Shown here: positions 7,882 to 16,611 of the stretch, one piece after another
Numbering within the stretch: the first letter of the stretch is position 1
Layout of the letters: each line of letters begins with the position of its first letter
IMG/VR virus record: IMGVR_UViG_3300005584_000030
Coordinates: 1-27,065 of that record
Length of the DNA: 27,065 bases
Strand: one strand, 5' to 3'
Origin: a virus
The notes under the pieces: model-generated
The model's database searches: none
What the model was told of the DNA's origin: nothing
What the model saw: the letters and a program-made list of their open reading frames with translations, nothing else
Program-made: the position numbers and the translations under genes

Positions 7882-7907
7882 TAAATACTACTATTATAGG
7901 ATAGTAG
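7880..7907 (+). promoter_or_regulatory. Late promoter fused to SD-loop hairpin (terminase small subunit)
   Basis: AATAAATA (7880-7887) followed by CTACTATT closely matches the T4 late consensus TATAAATACTATT. Immediately after it, CTACTAT (7888-7894) pairs perfectly with ATAGTAG (7901-7907) around the loop TATAGG, which carries the AGGA Shine-Dalgarno (7898-7901). The ATG at 7909 is one base past the stem. Initiation near 7893 would delete nearly all of the left arm. Confidence 0.7.
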
Positions 7908-7908
7908 A

Positions 7909-8391
7909 ATGACAAAAAAGTTAGAAGAATTATTTGAACTACCGAAAGACGAAAGTGAGGTCAACGATGATTTCATTGAAAACGCAGAAATTCAAACATA
8001 TACACAAGAAGCCTATAGTAATTTAGAAAAAATTGAGAACGCATTACCACAAGTGCGTGGACTAGAAGCCAGCGATACTGAAATGGATGAACTAGCGGAA
8101 TTAGCTAAGAACAGCTATAAAGACTTGATGGATTTGGGAATGCAAGTCGATAGTCGTTTTGCTAGTGAAATATTTAATAGTGCTGGTACAATGTTGGGTC
8201 ATGCTATTACTGCTAAGACAGCTAAAATCAATAAGAAATTAAAAATGATTGATTTGCAGATGAAAAAAGCACAATTAGACCATAAAATATCTAGTAAAAC
8301 TGAAGAAATTGAAAATACCCCATTGGGCGAAGGCAATTTATTAGATAGAAATGAATTACTAAGATCCATATTGGCAAGCAAAAAAACGTAA
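7909..8391 (+). CDS. 16: Probable terminase small subunit (gp16-like)
   Basis: A 160-residue, almost wholly helical acidic protein, the same size as T4 gp16 (164). The central segment from about residue 76 (GMQVDSRFASEIFNSAGTML, GHAITAK, then a basic coiled-coil-like KINKKLKMIDLQMKKAQLDHK) matches the pattern of the gp16 oligomerisation helices (RHMEVFATLMGQ...NREILKLHKDMKD in T4). The small subunit recognises phage DNA and stimulates the large terminase; the large subunit is not in the window. It sits between head completion and internal-head genes, which fits packaging. It has its own late promoter with a Shine-Dalgarno hairpin. Moderately confident, because gp16 proteins diverge strongly. 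Confidence 0.72.
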   Translation: MTKKLEELFELPKDESEVNDDFIENAEIQTYTQEAYSNLEKIENALPQVRGLEASDTEMDELAELAKNSYKDLMDLGMQVDSRFASEIFNSAGTMLGHAITAKTAKINKKLKMIDLQMKKAQLDHKISSKTEEIENTPLGEGNLLDRNELLRSILASKKT

Positions 8392-8395
8392 TAAA

Positions 8396-8419
8396 GATAA
8401 ATATTATATAGGAATAATA
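8396..8419 (+). promoter_or_regulatory. Late promoter fused to SD-loop hairpin (capsid-targeted protein)
   Basis: GATAAATA (8396-8403) is a late -10. TATTAT (8402-8407) pairs with ATAATA (8414-8419) around the loop ATAGGA, which contains the AGGA Shine-Dalgarno (8410-8413). The ATG is two bases past the stem at 8422. The stem is A/T only and weak alone, but it repeats the layout seen at 7880 and 11994. Initiation near 8409 would remove the whole left arm. Confidence 0.6.
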
Positions 8420-8421
8420 CA

Positions 8422-9021
8422 ATGAAAAGCCTTCGTCATTACCTAACAGAAAGTGTTAGAACTTACAATTATACTATCAAAATCGCCGGCGATGTTGATA
8501 AAAACTTCTTTGACATGTTCACTTACAATCTAAGTAAATTTGATCCCGTCAAGATTGAAGATCCAAAGACGACTCCGATTCAAAAAGATCCATATGGATT
8601 TCCTGAATTAGAGAATCAGATGATTCATATTATTAAAGCTGAATTCAAATATCCTGCAACTGAACCAATGATTCAACAAGTTGCACAACAATTAGGATGC
8701 AATATAAACAATGTCAGAGTTACGACAACTGATTATAATGATAGCATTAATGCAGAGAATGACAGATATTCCAATGAAGATAGAAGCGACAAACCGTTAT
8801 TGACAAATCCAGAATTACTTGATGACGGTAAGCAAGCTAATAAAGATTATGCAAATCAATACTTGGACAAGGTATTACCTAAGAGACCAAGTATTGATAT
8901 TCCATATGAGGGCAAGAAAACTCCAACAGCTCCTAACAAGAGTAAAGAAGGAATGCAAACACAAAGCCCCATGAGTAAAATTAATCTTCCACCAAAACCA
9001 GCAACAGGAGCACGTAAATGA
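8422..9021 (+). CDS. Candidate internal head protein with capsid-targeting N terminus
   Basis: A 199-residue protein with an N terminus MKSLRHYLTE followed by Ser, closely matching T4 internal-protein targeting peptides and the gp21 cleavage rule (L-T-E, then a small residue). Residues 15-115 look folded (RTYNYTIKIAGDVD, then IIKAEFKYPATEPMIQQVAQ), and the last 80 are disordered and Lys/Pro/Asn-rich. The predicted mature protein would be packaged in the head or act in the prohead core; that is inferred from the peptide and the neighbours. Its stop overlaps the next start (ATGA). It has its own late promoter. I do not recognise a named function. Confidence 0.82.
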   Translation: MKSLRHYLTESVRTYNYTIKIAGDVDKNFFDMFTYNLSKFDPVKIEDPKTTPIQKDPYGFPELENQMIHIIKAEFKYPATEPMIQQVAQQLGCNINNVRVTTTDYNDSINAENDRYSNEDRSDKPLLTNPELLDDGKQANKDYANQYLDKVLPKRPSIDIPYEGKKTPTAPNKSKEGMQTQSPMSKINLPPKPATGARK

Positions 9022-9239
9022 TTGACTTTAATTCTAGCCAACTAACATGGATTTTAATTGGCGCTTGTAGTATGGGCGGTACAGGGTATTTAACGATGGA
9101 CAGTAAAATTGCAGAGTTAGATACTAAAGTTGAAGTAAATAGTGCAAAAATGGATGATATGAAAACAACGTTTGCTGAACTACAAAAACAACTGACTCGC
9201 ATGGAAGATAAATTAGATAGAAAACAAGGATTAAAATAA
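9018..9239 (+). CDS. Small membrane-anchored coiled-coil protein
   Basis: A 73-residue protein with one hydrophobic segment at about residues 9-28 (LTWILIGACSMGGTGYLTM), then a charged helix to the end with heptad spacing of Ile, Leu and Val (IAELDTKVEVNSAKMDDM). Likely an inner-membrane protein with a cytoplasmic or periplasmic coiled coil. It overlaps both neighbours (ATGA upstream, TAATG downstream), so it is translated in step with two capsid-targeted proteins. This small single-pass shape fits a prohead-to-membrane anchor, a holin-like protein or a spanin-like component. The position between head genes favours the first and the absence of a lysis cassette argues against the others, but none is shown. 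Confidence 0.78.
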   Translation: MIDFNSSQLTWILIGACSMGGTGYLTMDSKIAELDTKVEVNSAKMDDMKTTFAELQKQLTRMEDKLDRKQGLK

Positions 9240-11926
9240 TGAACTTGAGAAGCCTACTACAAACAATGTACACCATTAGTGAGGGTGAAACAAAAGAAAC
9301 TCCTACAGGTCGTGAGCATAAAGGTACTTATGGTTCCAGTCATGGCAAAGAAGATGTCCGTGACCAATATGGACATAAAGTTGGTAAAATAAATAAAGGT
9401 GCGGCAGATAAAAAGAATGATGCTCCTAAAAAGCGTGGACGCCCTACTAAGGCGGCTAAAGATTCTACTGGCGCAGATATCAAACATGACACCTCTGGTA
9501 TCCAAGCGATGCTAGGTAAAAAGCCAAACAATGAAGTTGGTAAAAAATCTGTTAAGCATAGTTTAAAAGATTGGATCGAAGCATCTGAACAAAAATCACT
9601 AAATGAAGATGGTCAGTATGTTACAAAGCCTATCCCACAACAAAATACACAATTACAACAAGTAATTGGTCCAGATGGTAGACCGGCATTAAATCAACCT
9701 ATTCCAACTAGCGCGGCTCTACGTGTTGCTAGTGCATTAAGTTCCGGTGATAGTTCACAGGGTATGACGGAAGAAGGTAAAGGTCTATGGGCTAATATAC
9801 ATGCCAAACGTGAACGTATTAAAAATGGTAGCAGTGAACGTATGCGTAAGCCGGGTAGCAAAGGAGCCCCGACTGCTAGTGCATTGAAAAAATCAGCAAC
9901 AGAAGGGGAAGAAATCAGTCTGTCTAACCCTGGAAAATTTAGCAATCAAGAACATAAAGATAATCTGAATCAACGATACGGACAACCCGACTTGAACACA
10001 TCTCGTATGAATAAACAACATCAGGACTTCTACGATAAAAATCCTAGTTTCAAACAAAGTGGAAAAGAAACTGTTTCCTTAGGTGACCGTCGTCTTGCTT
10101 CAAAAGTTGAGCCAGCAGTGACTGATACAAAAGTAGGACGTATTCCAATGAGTACACCTGGTGGTAGTACAGGTCGTGGCGGCGGCACAGGACTTGGTGG
10201 TAGAAGACCAGGCGATGATAATAGATTGAATCCATTAAAGTTGGAAGCCGCAGAAAAGAAAACAATGAGTCGTGCTGCCAAAGGACATGAAAAGTACGGT
10301 AAAGAAGGTATGCAAGCATTAGCTAAAGCAGGACGTGATGGTGCTAGTGAAAAGAAATTAGATACTATCCGTAACAAGTATGACAAGTATGACAATGAAG
10401 TATCAGAAGCAAAAGATTTACCAGGTGATCAAGATAACTTAGATGTTGCACCACCAAAAGGTAAATTAACTAGTGCTGACTTCAAAGCACTACGTACTAA
10501 AAAGAAAGTTAAAGAAAGTTTAAGTTTCAATGAAATGATGGGTGAAACCAATGATGAAATGCAAGATATGTTGGCTGAATTACAACAAGATATTGAGCAT
10601 TTCAATACAACAGGACATTGCAGTGATAAACTTCAAGCATTTTTAAACATACACGGTCATGCTAAAAAGAAAATGACTGATGAAGGTCAGCATACACAGC
10701 ATTATTTAGATGCTAATAAACCAAGTATAGTAAGACAACATGCTGAAATTGCACAAGCACCAAAACAGCATACTCCGTGGAAGGCTGATCCGATCAGTGC
10801 TGCCAGTAATATGGCTACTGATGTAGCCCAATCAATGGGTAAAAAAACTAGTGGTTTCTTAAAAAGTTTAAGTCCATTTAGTATGACAGAAAGTAAAAAT
10901 ATGATAGATATTCAATTAGAAAATTGGGAAAAAGAATTAAATTCTTTATTAAATGAAGGCATTACTGTATCAAGCAGTACTGGTCAACAAGGTAGTCCTG
11001 ATTCAGTAAGTATCAATGCTACTGATGCAGATGCACAAGAACTATTGTCTATTGTTAGACAAGCTGGTCTAGGTGTATTTGGTGGTGATAAACCACAAAG
11101 CAATTACGGTGCACCTATGCATGACAATCCATCAGGTCACGGAACAGAGCCAGAAATGTCTCCTACTGTAGTTGGTGATGATAGTGACATGCTAGCATTG
11201 ATTAAAAAAATGACTGGCATTAGCATAGGTGGTGAAGAAGGTTCTATGGATGGCGGTCATGGTAGTGACTACGAAGATGAAGAAGGTTCCGAAGATACAG
11301 CACTACAACCAGCTGATAGTGATGAAGAACATGATTCAGGTGAAGAGTCTGAAGAAGGTGATGAAGAGGAAGTAGATGAAAATCTAGTACCTGTACCAAA
11401 TCCTAGCGGAGCATCTAGTGCAGATGACGCTAAACGTCTAGGAGGAATGATGCCAAAACCAGCTGGATCTAATAGAGATCCTATATCCGAATTAACAGCG
11501 GAGTATCCAGGTGGTAGCACACCGCTTCCGGAAGATGAAGTTGAAGAAGGTAATGAATTCAGTGGAAATCGTGCTGATGCTATAAAAAACCACCAAGACA
11601 ATTTTGAAGTTGATGGTAAAAAATACCCAGTTAAAGAAGATGAAATAGAAGAAGGTCATGACCATGAAACGTGCAACGAATGCGGGTCAGCAATGTATGA
11701 AGGTCACACATGCGGTGACGAACAAGTAGAAGAAGGATATGCTAATGAGACTGGTCATGAAGAATTAGCGCAATTAAAAGCACTATTGGGTATGGGAAAT
11801 GATATGCATAGACCTAAAAATAGTCAAGCTACAGGTAACGTTCAAAAAGTTACAATGGAAACAAAACTGATGAAACAATCTAGTGATTTATTAGTAGATT
11901 TTAGGAAATTAAGCGGAATAAAATAA
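9239..11926 (+). CDS. Large disordered capsid-targeted protein with repeated protease-type sites
   Basis: An 895-residue, low-complexity, highly charged protein. The N terminus has a targeting-like peptide ending in I-S-E before Gly16 (residues 13-15). Further sites fitting the gp21 rule lie at L121-N-E123, L571-N-E573 before Gly574, and I803-E-E805 before Gly806, with looser V-E-E-G sites nearby. The first 400 residues are Lys/Gly/Ser/Asn-rich (KKRGRPTKAAKD resembles an AT-hook). Residues about 690-800 are extremely acidic (GEESEEGDEEEVDENL). Near 813 a CNECGSAMYEGHTCGDE cluster could bind zinc. Composition and cleavage sites fit a prohead core or internal head protein that is processed into peptides, as in T4 core proteins. 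The stop is followed by a strong terminator. It could also be a scaffold substitute. No enzyme domain seen. Confidence 0.85.
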   Translation: MNLRSLLQTMYTISEGETKETPTGREHKGTYGSSHGKEDVRDQYGHKVGKINKGAADKKNDAPKKRGRPTKAAKDSTGADIKHDTSGIQAMLGKKPNNEVGKKSVKHSLKDWIEASEQKSLNEDGQYVTKPIPQQNTQLQQVIGPDGRPALNQPIPTSAALRVASALSSGDSSQGMTEEGKGLWANIHAKRERIKNGSSERMRKPGSKGAPTASALKKSATEGEEISLSNPGKFSNQEHKDNLNQRYGQPDLNTSRMNKQHQDFYDKNPSFKQSGKETVSLGDRRLASKVEPAVTDTKVGRIPMSTPGGSTGRGGGTGLGGRRPGDDNRLNPLKLEAAEKKTMSRAAKGHEKYGKEGMQALAKAGRDGASEKKLDTIRNKYDKYDNEVSEAKDLPGDQDNLDVAPPKGKLTSADFKALRTKKKVKESLSFNEMMGETNDEMQDMLAELQQDIEHFNTTGHCSDKLQAFLNIHGHAKKKMTDEGQHTQHYLDANKPSIVRQHAEIAQAPKQHTPWKADPISAASNMATDVAQSMGKKTSGFLKSLSPFSMTESKNMIDIQLENWEKELNSLLNEGITVSSSTGQQGSPDSVSINATDADAQELLSIVRQAGLGVFGGDKPQSNYGAPMHDNPSGHGTEPEMSPTVVGDDSDMLALIKKMTGISIGGEEGSMDGGHGSDYEDEEGSEDTALQPADSDEEHDSGEESEEGDEEEVDENLVPVPNPSGASSADDAKRLGGMMPKPAGSNRDPISELTAEYPGGSTPLPEDEVEEGNEFSGNRADAIKNHQDNFEVDGKKYPVKEDEIEEGHDHETCNECGSAMYEGHTCGDEQVEEGYANETGHEELAQLKALLGMGNDMHRPKNSQATGNVQKVTMETKLMKQSSDLLVDFRKLSGIK

Positions 11927-11943
11927 TAAAAATCCGCATTTTT

Positions 11944-11971
11944 AATAACCCGGTTCGCCGGGTTATTTTTT
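11944..11971 (+). terminator. Strong rho-independent terminator
   Basis: AATAACCCGG (11944-11953) pairs perfectly with CCGGGTTATT (11958-11967) around a TTCG tetraloop, and six T end at 11971. It closes the late head/tail unit upstream of the fibre promoter. Confidence 0.93.
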
Positions 11972-11993
11972 GGTTATTGCTATTTAGTTAAAT

Positions 11994-12019
11994 GATAAAT
12001 ACTAGATAAGGTGATATAG
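11994..12019 (+). promoter_or_regulatory. Late promoter fused to SD-loop hairpin (tail fibre)
   Basis: GATAAATA (11994-12001) is a late -10. CTAGAT (12002-12007) pairs with ATATAG (12014-12019), with one internal G-A mismatch, around the loop AAGGTG, which carries the Shine-Dalgarno AAGG (12008-12011). The ATG at 12022 follows two bases later. It has the same order and spacing as the elements at 7880 and 8396. Confidence 0.6.
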
Positions 12020-12021
12020 AT

Positions 12022-15000
12022 ATGGCACAACAAAATATTGATTTTGGTTCTTTCCCAAATGATCCGGGGGCGGATGCGATAAGAACCGCTTTCGAAAAAG
12101 TACAACAAAATTTTACAGACTTATATACAACTACTATTTCGTCAGGTGTAACACAAGTTATTACAGGTCCTGGCCTTGGACAAAATAGACAGACCGGTAC
12201 TATAACGATATCTGCAAACATTCCCAATATTTCGATACAGACAAGTACGAACTTACGTATTGGAGTAGGGGTAGCATCGGGTAATACTGCTACTATTAGT
12301 AGTTGGGCTACACCGTTTGTAATAGATTTATCAAGTAATATAGCAACAGCAAATGCAACAATTGGTAATATAACAGTTGCTAATTTAAACGTAACAAATC
12401 GTGTCACATCAAGTTTAGTTCCCAGTATAGATGTAACATATAATTTAGGTAGTCCAACAAGACGTTGGAAAGATTTGTATCTAAGTGGAAACACAATTGA
12501 TCTGGGCGGTTCATTAATTTCTGCAACAGGTGGTGTTGTAAGTGTGCCGTCATTGACAGCAATAACAGCAATAACTTCACCAAGTGTAATTGCAACTAGC
12601 GTGGTGACTCCTACTATTACTATTGGTAATTTAAACATAACCAATAATGGTTACAATATTATAATGCCAGCACTACAAGTTGGTAATACTGTTTTAAATC
12701 CTAGTGGTCTTACTGTAAGTGGAAACGTAAATGCAGGTAATGTATCTGCCGGCTTTATTCAAGGAGAACTAACTACATCAAGTCAACCGGGTATTACAAC
12801 TGTTGGTATATTAGAAGGATTAACTGTCACTGGTGACATGACTACTGGTAATATGATTATTACTGGTAGTACTACAGTGGACGGTAATGTCTCTGTCACT
12901 GGTGCATTTAGTGCTCCTACTATTACCGGTAACGTTATTATCCCAGCCGGCTCATCATTACAAGCTCCGGGTTCAACCGGACAGATTACATTTAATGATG
13001 GTGGTAACTCTGCGGCGGTTCCCGGATTAACTTTTGATAAGACTAGTAATCTATTAAGTATTTCAGGTAATGTATCAGGTGGAAACTTAGTATCAACCGG
13101 TGCATTAAGTTTAACTAAAGATGCAAACATCGGCGGTAACGTTAAATCAGCTAATTTATTAACAGGTCGTGTTGAAGCGACCAGTATCATATCATCCGGT
13201 GGTAGTAATGTTGTATTAGATCCTGCAGGTACAGTAAGTGCTATTGGTAATATTAGTGGTGGCAATATATCAACCACCGGAACAGTTTCAGCTAACGTAA
13301 TAGGTGTCACTACATTAAATGCTAGTGGTAATGCAACTATTACAGGTAATGCAACGGTAGGCAATATATCAACCACCGGAACAGCTAGTGTTGGATTACT
13401 ATCTAGCGGTAATGCAACTGTCACCGGTAATATATCAGCTGGTAATTTGTCATCTGATGGATTTGCTAGTATTGGCGGAACAATAACTGCTGGTAATTTA
13501 TCAACTGGTGGATTTGCTAGTGTTGGTAGTTTATTAACTAGCGGTACTGCTAACGTTGGATTATTAGTATCTACCGGTGGTGCCAATATAACAGGTACTG
13601 TTACAGCAGGGGCAATCAGTACTGGTAATTTATCTGCGGCTAATCTTACTACCGATGGCAATTTAACTGCTGCCAATGTTAGTGTTGGGCTTGGTACTAT
13701 TGCCGCAGGAAATATTAATACAACCGGTAGACATACTACAAACGAACTTGTTGTTAGTACTAATGCTAATATTCAAGGTACACATCGTGCATTGATAGGA
13801 TTTACTACAGGGACTCATACTGCTGGTAATTTCTTTACATCAGGTGAATCAAATGTTGGTAGTCACAAAGCAGGTAGTAGTATTACTACCGGATTACATA
13901 CTGCAAGCATATTACAAATTGATACTAATGCAACAATCACTGGTAACGGTAGTCTTGGTAATGCAAGTATAGTAGGATTATTAACCAGTCTTAATGCAAA
14001 TATTACCGGAACACACTCTGCAACTACTACAGTAACTAGAGGTACTCATACCGCAAATACATTAACGGTTAACACAAATGCTACCATCACCGGTAATAGT
14101 AGTCACGGTAATATAAACGTTCTTGGGTTACATACTACCGTAGACGCAAACGTAACCGGATTACATAAAGCCGCAACAAGCGAAACAGTAGGTACACATA
14201 CTGCACGTGATTTAAAAATTAACGCTGATGCTGAAATTACTGGTAATAGTACTCACGGTAATGCAAGTGTCATAGGTACATTAACTACTAATGATGCCAA
14301 TGTTACGGGAACTCACTCCTCAACTACTACTATAACTAGAGGTACGCATACCGCAAATACATTAAGTATTAATTTAAATGCATCAGTGGCCGGCACACAC
14401 ACTGTAGGGACTGCAGGTGCTAATGTTGTAATGACTGGCGGTAATTTAACAATGACTGGCAGACATACTACTACCAATGCAAACGTAACCGGCATACATT
14501 TTGTAGGTGATAGTTCTAGTAACGTTGTAATGACTGGTGGTAATTTAACAATGACCGGTCGACATACTACTAGTAATGCTAACGTCACTGGTACACATTA
14601 TGTAGGTAATTCTACTGCTTATACTAGTATGAGTGCAGGTAATCTTAATATGACCGGTACACACACAGCTGGTTATATTGTTATTGACAATGATAGTGAA
14701 ACTAAAGGCAAACATAAGGCATTAAACTTGCAAGTTACAAATAATGCTAACTTTGATGCAAGTATGTTTGTTACAAATGATGCTAACGTTGGTAGTATGA
14801 AAGTCAGAGGAGATCATACTGTAAACGGTAATGTTATTTCAGATAAATTTAGCGGTAACACTGCGACATTTGGTAGTACACCCGGGGCTGCCGGAACTAG
14901 TTTAACAGTTAACGGTGTATTGTCATTGCAAGGTAATGCAAGCATTGGTAATATTACTGCTATTAATAGTGTTACTGGTGGTATTATTTCTCTTACTGGA

Positions 15001-16611
15001 AATGCAACCGGTACTGCACTAGTAGCGGCTGGATTAGTACGTGTGGGCGGAAAACATTCAGTAACACAAGAAATTACAGTCGGGGTATCAGTCTCAGTAT
15101 CACAAGCTACTGCAGCCGGAGGTATAATAACATTAACATTCGCAGACCAAGGTATTGCTCCTTTCTATGTTGGACAAAAAATAGTATTAAAGAGTTTTGT
15201 ACCAATCGGATATAATTTAGAATATACTGTACTAACTTGTAACACAACTACAGTAACAATGGCAGGAACAAATGGTACTATTACAACACTGGGCACGGTA
15301 GAATCAAGCGGTAATGGTTTAGTAGTTAGTGGTAATCTTGTTGGTGGCAGTATGATTCTTGCCGGTAGCCACAATGTTAGTGGTAAAATCACTGGTCAAA
15401 ATGGATTGGATGTAACGTCCGGGGTAGCTAATTTCCAAGGTGGATTAAAATCATTAGATGGTACATTTACAGGTAAAGTAGACATTAACGGGAATACATC
15501 ACTGTATGCTAACGGTGATGTTGCTGGTAAAATATTTACTGCAACATTGTTTACTGGTAATGGTTCAAGTATAACTAATTTGAAGGGGGTAAATATTGAT
15601 AATAGCAGTATTGATGCTACTCTTAAATTAACTAACTTAGCAACTGCTGTTTCTACATTAAGTGTTGCAAGTGCTACTAGTTCAGGTAATATAACAACAG
15701 TTAACGGGTTACCTTCAGGTGTATATACTAATATTACTGGTGTCGGAACATTAGGTAGTTTAACATTGGGTGGTGCATTTAGCAGTAATAGTACTGTTAC
15801 TGCTACTAGCTTTAGTGGTGATGGTGCAAGTTTATCTAACGTAGTTGCAAAAAGTGTCGCAGCCGCAAATATTACCGGACAATCTGGTATGTGGAAATCA
15901 TCACTTCGCCCAGGCGCAACACGATTATATCGTTCCGAGGATAATAGCAATTATAATTTACAAAATTATTGGACAGGTACACATTGGTTCTTGCGTGGAT
16001 ATCAAGGTGATGTAGATGCTACATCAACTACAACTATACATGCTGAGGTGAGAGTAGGTTATGCTGACAGTGCAGGTAGTGCGGGTAGTGCGGGTAGTGT
16101 ACCGTGGACTGGTGTGACAGGTAAACCTACTTCTTTAAGTTCATTTACGAATGAGCCAGGATATTTAACAACACAGTATACTCCACCACAAGCAATTGGC
16201 ACCGGTGCTAGTGTTCAATTTAGTTCTTTGGGCATTGGTACCGCACCCGTGTCAGCCGGACAAATTCATGCTACTAACAATATTACTGCGTATTATTCTG
16301 ATGACAGATTAAAAACTAAACTTGGTAATATTGAAAATGCACTAGATAAGATTGATGAACTAAGTGGTTTCTATTATGAAGAAAATGAATTAGCAGAGTC
16401 ATTAGGGTATACTAAACATCGTCAAGTTGGTGTGTCCGCACAACAAGTTCAAACACAACTTCCTGATTGTGACATAGTTGTACCCGCACCAATTGACAAT
16501 AAATACTGGACTGTACATTATGAAAGATTAATTCCATTATTAATTGAAGGTATCAAAGAACTACGTGCAGAAGTTAAAGAAATAAAAAATACATTGGAAG
16601 GTAAAAAATGA
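12022..16611 (+). CDS. Long repetitive tail fibre with S74 self-cleaving chaperone domain
   Basis: A 1529-residue fibre, probably a receptor-binding or baseplate-attached trimer. The N terminus (FPNDPGADAIRTAFEKVQQN) is the attachment motif seen in many T4-type structural proteins. Residues about 100-1370 are Gly/Asn/Thr-rich beta repeats (units such as NATVTGNISAGNLS), including three 50-residue tandem copies and two 33-residue copies. The C-terminal 104 residues are a peptidase S74 intramolecular chaperone: YYSDDRLKTKLGNIENALDK, then GVSAQQVQ and WTVHYERLIPLLIEGIKEL. The catalytic pair would be Ser1426 and Lys1431, with release of the C-terminal domain after trimer folding. It is followed by an overlapping endolysin gene (ATGA). 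Very confident for the fibre/S74 assignment; the receptor is unknown. Confidence 0.95.
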   Translation: MAQQNIDFGSFPNDPGADAIRTAFEKVQQNFTDLYTTTISSGVTQVITGPGLGQNRQTGTITISANIPNISIQTSTNLRIGVGVASGNTATISSWATPFVIDLSSNIATANATIGNITVANLNVTNRVTSSLVPSIDVTYNLGSPTRRWKDLYLSGNTIDLGGSLISATGGVVSVPSLTAITAITSPSVIATSVVTPTITIGNLNITNNGYNIIMPALQVGNTVLNPSGLTVSGNVNAGNVSAGFIQGELTTSSQPGITTVGILEGLTVTGDMTTGNMIITGSTTVDGNVSVTGAFSAPTITGNVIIPAGSSLQAPGSTGQITFNDGGNSAAVPGLTFDKTSNLLSISGNVSGGNLVSTGALSLTKDANIGGNVKSANLLTGRVEATSIISSGGSNVVLDPAGTVSAIGNISGGNISTTGTVSANVIGVTTLNASGNATITGNATVGNISTTGTASVGLLSSGNATVTGNISAGNLSSDGFASIGGTITAGNLSTGGFASVGSLLTSGTANVGLLVSTGGANITGTVTAGAISTGNLSAANLTTDGNLTAANVSVGLGTIAAGNINTTGRHTTNELVVSTNANIQGTHRALIGFTTGTHTAGNFFTSGESNVGSHKAGSSITTGLHTASILQIDTNATITGNGSLGNASIVGLLTSLNANITGTHSATTTVTRGTHTANTLTVNTNATITGNSSHGNINVLGLHTTVDANVTGLHKAATSETVGTHTARDLKINADAEITGNSTHGNASVIGTLTTNDANVTGTHSSTTTITRGTHTANTLSINLNASVAGTHTVGTAGANVVMTGGNLTMTGRHTTTNANVTGIHFVGDSSSNVVMTGGNLTMTGRHTTSNANVTGTHYVGNSTAYTSMSAGNLNMTGTHTAGYIVIDNDSETKGKHKALNLQVTNNANFDASMFVTNDANVGSMKVRGDHTVNGNVISDKFSGNTATFGSTPGAAGTSLTVNGVLSLQGNASIGNITAINSVTGGIISLTGNATGTALVAAGLVRVGGKHSVTQEITVGVSVSVSQATAAGGIITLTFADQGIAPFYVGQKIVLKSFVPIGYNLEYTVLTCNTTTVTMAGTNGTITTLGTVESSGNGLVVSGNLVGGSMILAGSHNVSGKITGQNGLDVTSGVANFQGGLKSLDGTFTGKVDINGNTSLYANGDVAGKIFTATLFTGNGSSITNLKGVNIDNSSIDATLKLTNLATAVSTLSVASATSSGNITTVNGLPSGVYTNITGVGTLGSLTLGGAFSSNSTVTATSFSGDGASLSNVVAKSVAAANITGQSGMWKSSLRPGATRLYRSEDNSNYNLQNYWTGTHWFLRGYQGDVDATSTTTIHAEVRVGYADSAGSAGSAGSVPWTGVTGKPTSLSSFTNEPGYLTTQYTPPQAIGTGASVQFSSLGIGTAPVSAGQIHATNNITAYYSDDRLKTKLGNIENALDKIDELSGFYYEENELAESLGYTKHRQVGVSAQQVQTQLPDCDIVVPAPIDNKYWTVHYERLIPLLIEGIKELRAEVKEIKNTLEGKK
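13894..14343 (+). repeat. Three tandem 150-bp (50-residue) repeats in the fibre gene
   Basis: Units run 13894-14043, 14044-14193 and 14194-14343, and a fourth begins at 14344. Each has the pattern (T/L)HTA...N-A-x-I-T-G-N...NA(N)(I/V)TG(T/L)H...(T/V)(R/V)G. The middle unit reads THTANTLTVNTNATITGNSS at its start. The units are diverged at DNA level but keep exact length, which fits a beta-repeat shaft under selection for register. Confidence 0.85.
14425..14622 (+). repeat. Two tandem 99-bp (33-residue) repeats in the fibre gene
   Basis: 14425-14523 and 14524-14622 both encode VVMTGGNLTMTGRHTT(T/S)NAN followed by VTG(I/T)H(F/Y)VG. DNA identity is high, so this is a more recent duplication than the 150-bp array upstream. 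Confidence 0.85.

Noticed and set aside
10030-10395. Minus-strand ORFs inside the large disordered protein
   Set aside because: Composition follows from antisense of a Lys/Gly-rich frame; no start signals and no recognisable domain.
12783-13676. A 297-residue minus-strand ORF and several others antisense to the fibre gene
   Set aside because: They mirror the Gly/Thr/Asn repeats of the fibre, giving Val/Leu/Pro-rich low-complexity proteins with no ribosome site or promoter. The forward frame has clear homology and continuous coding.
13894-14622. CRISPR-like repeats
   Set aside because: The repeats are in frame, diverged and contiguous without spacers; they encode a fibre shaft.
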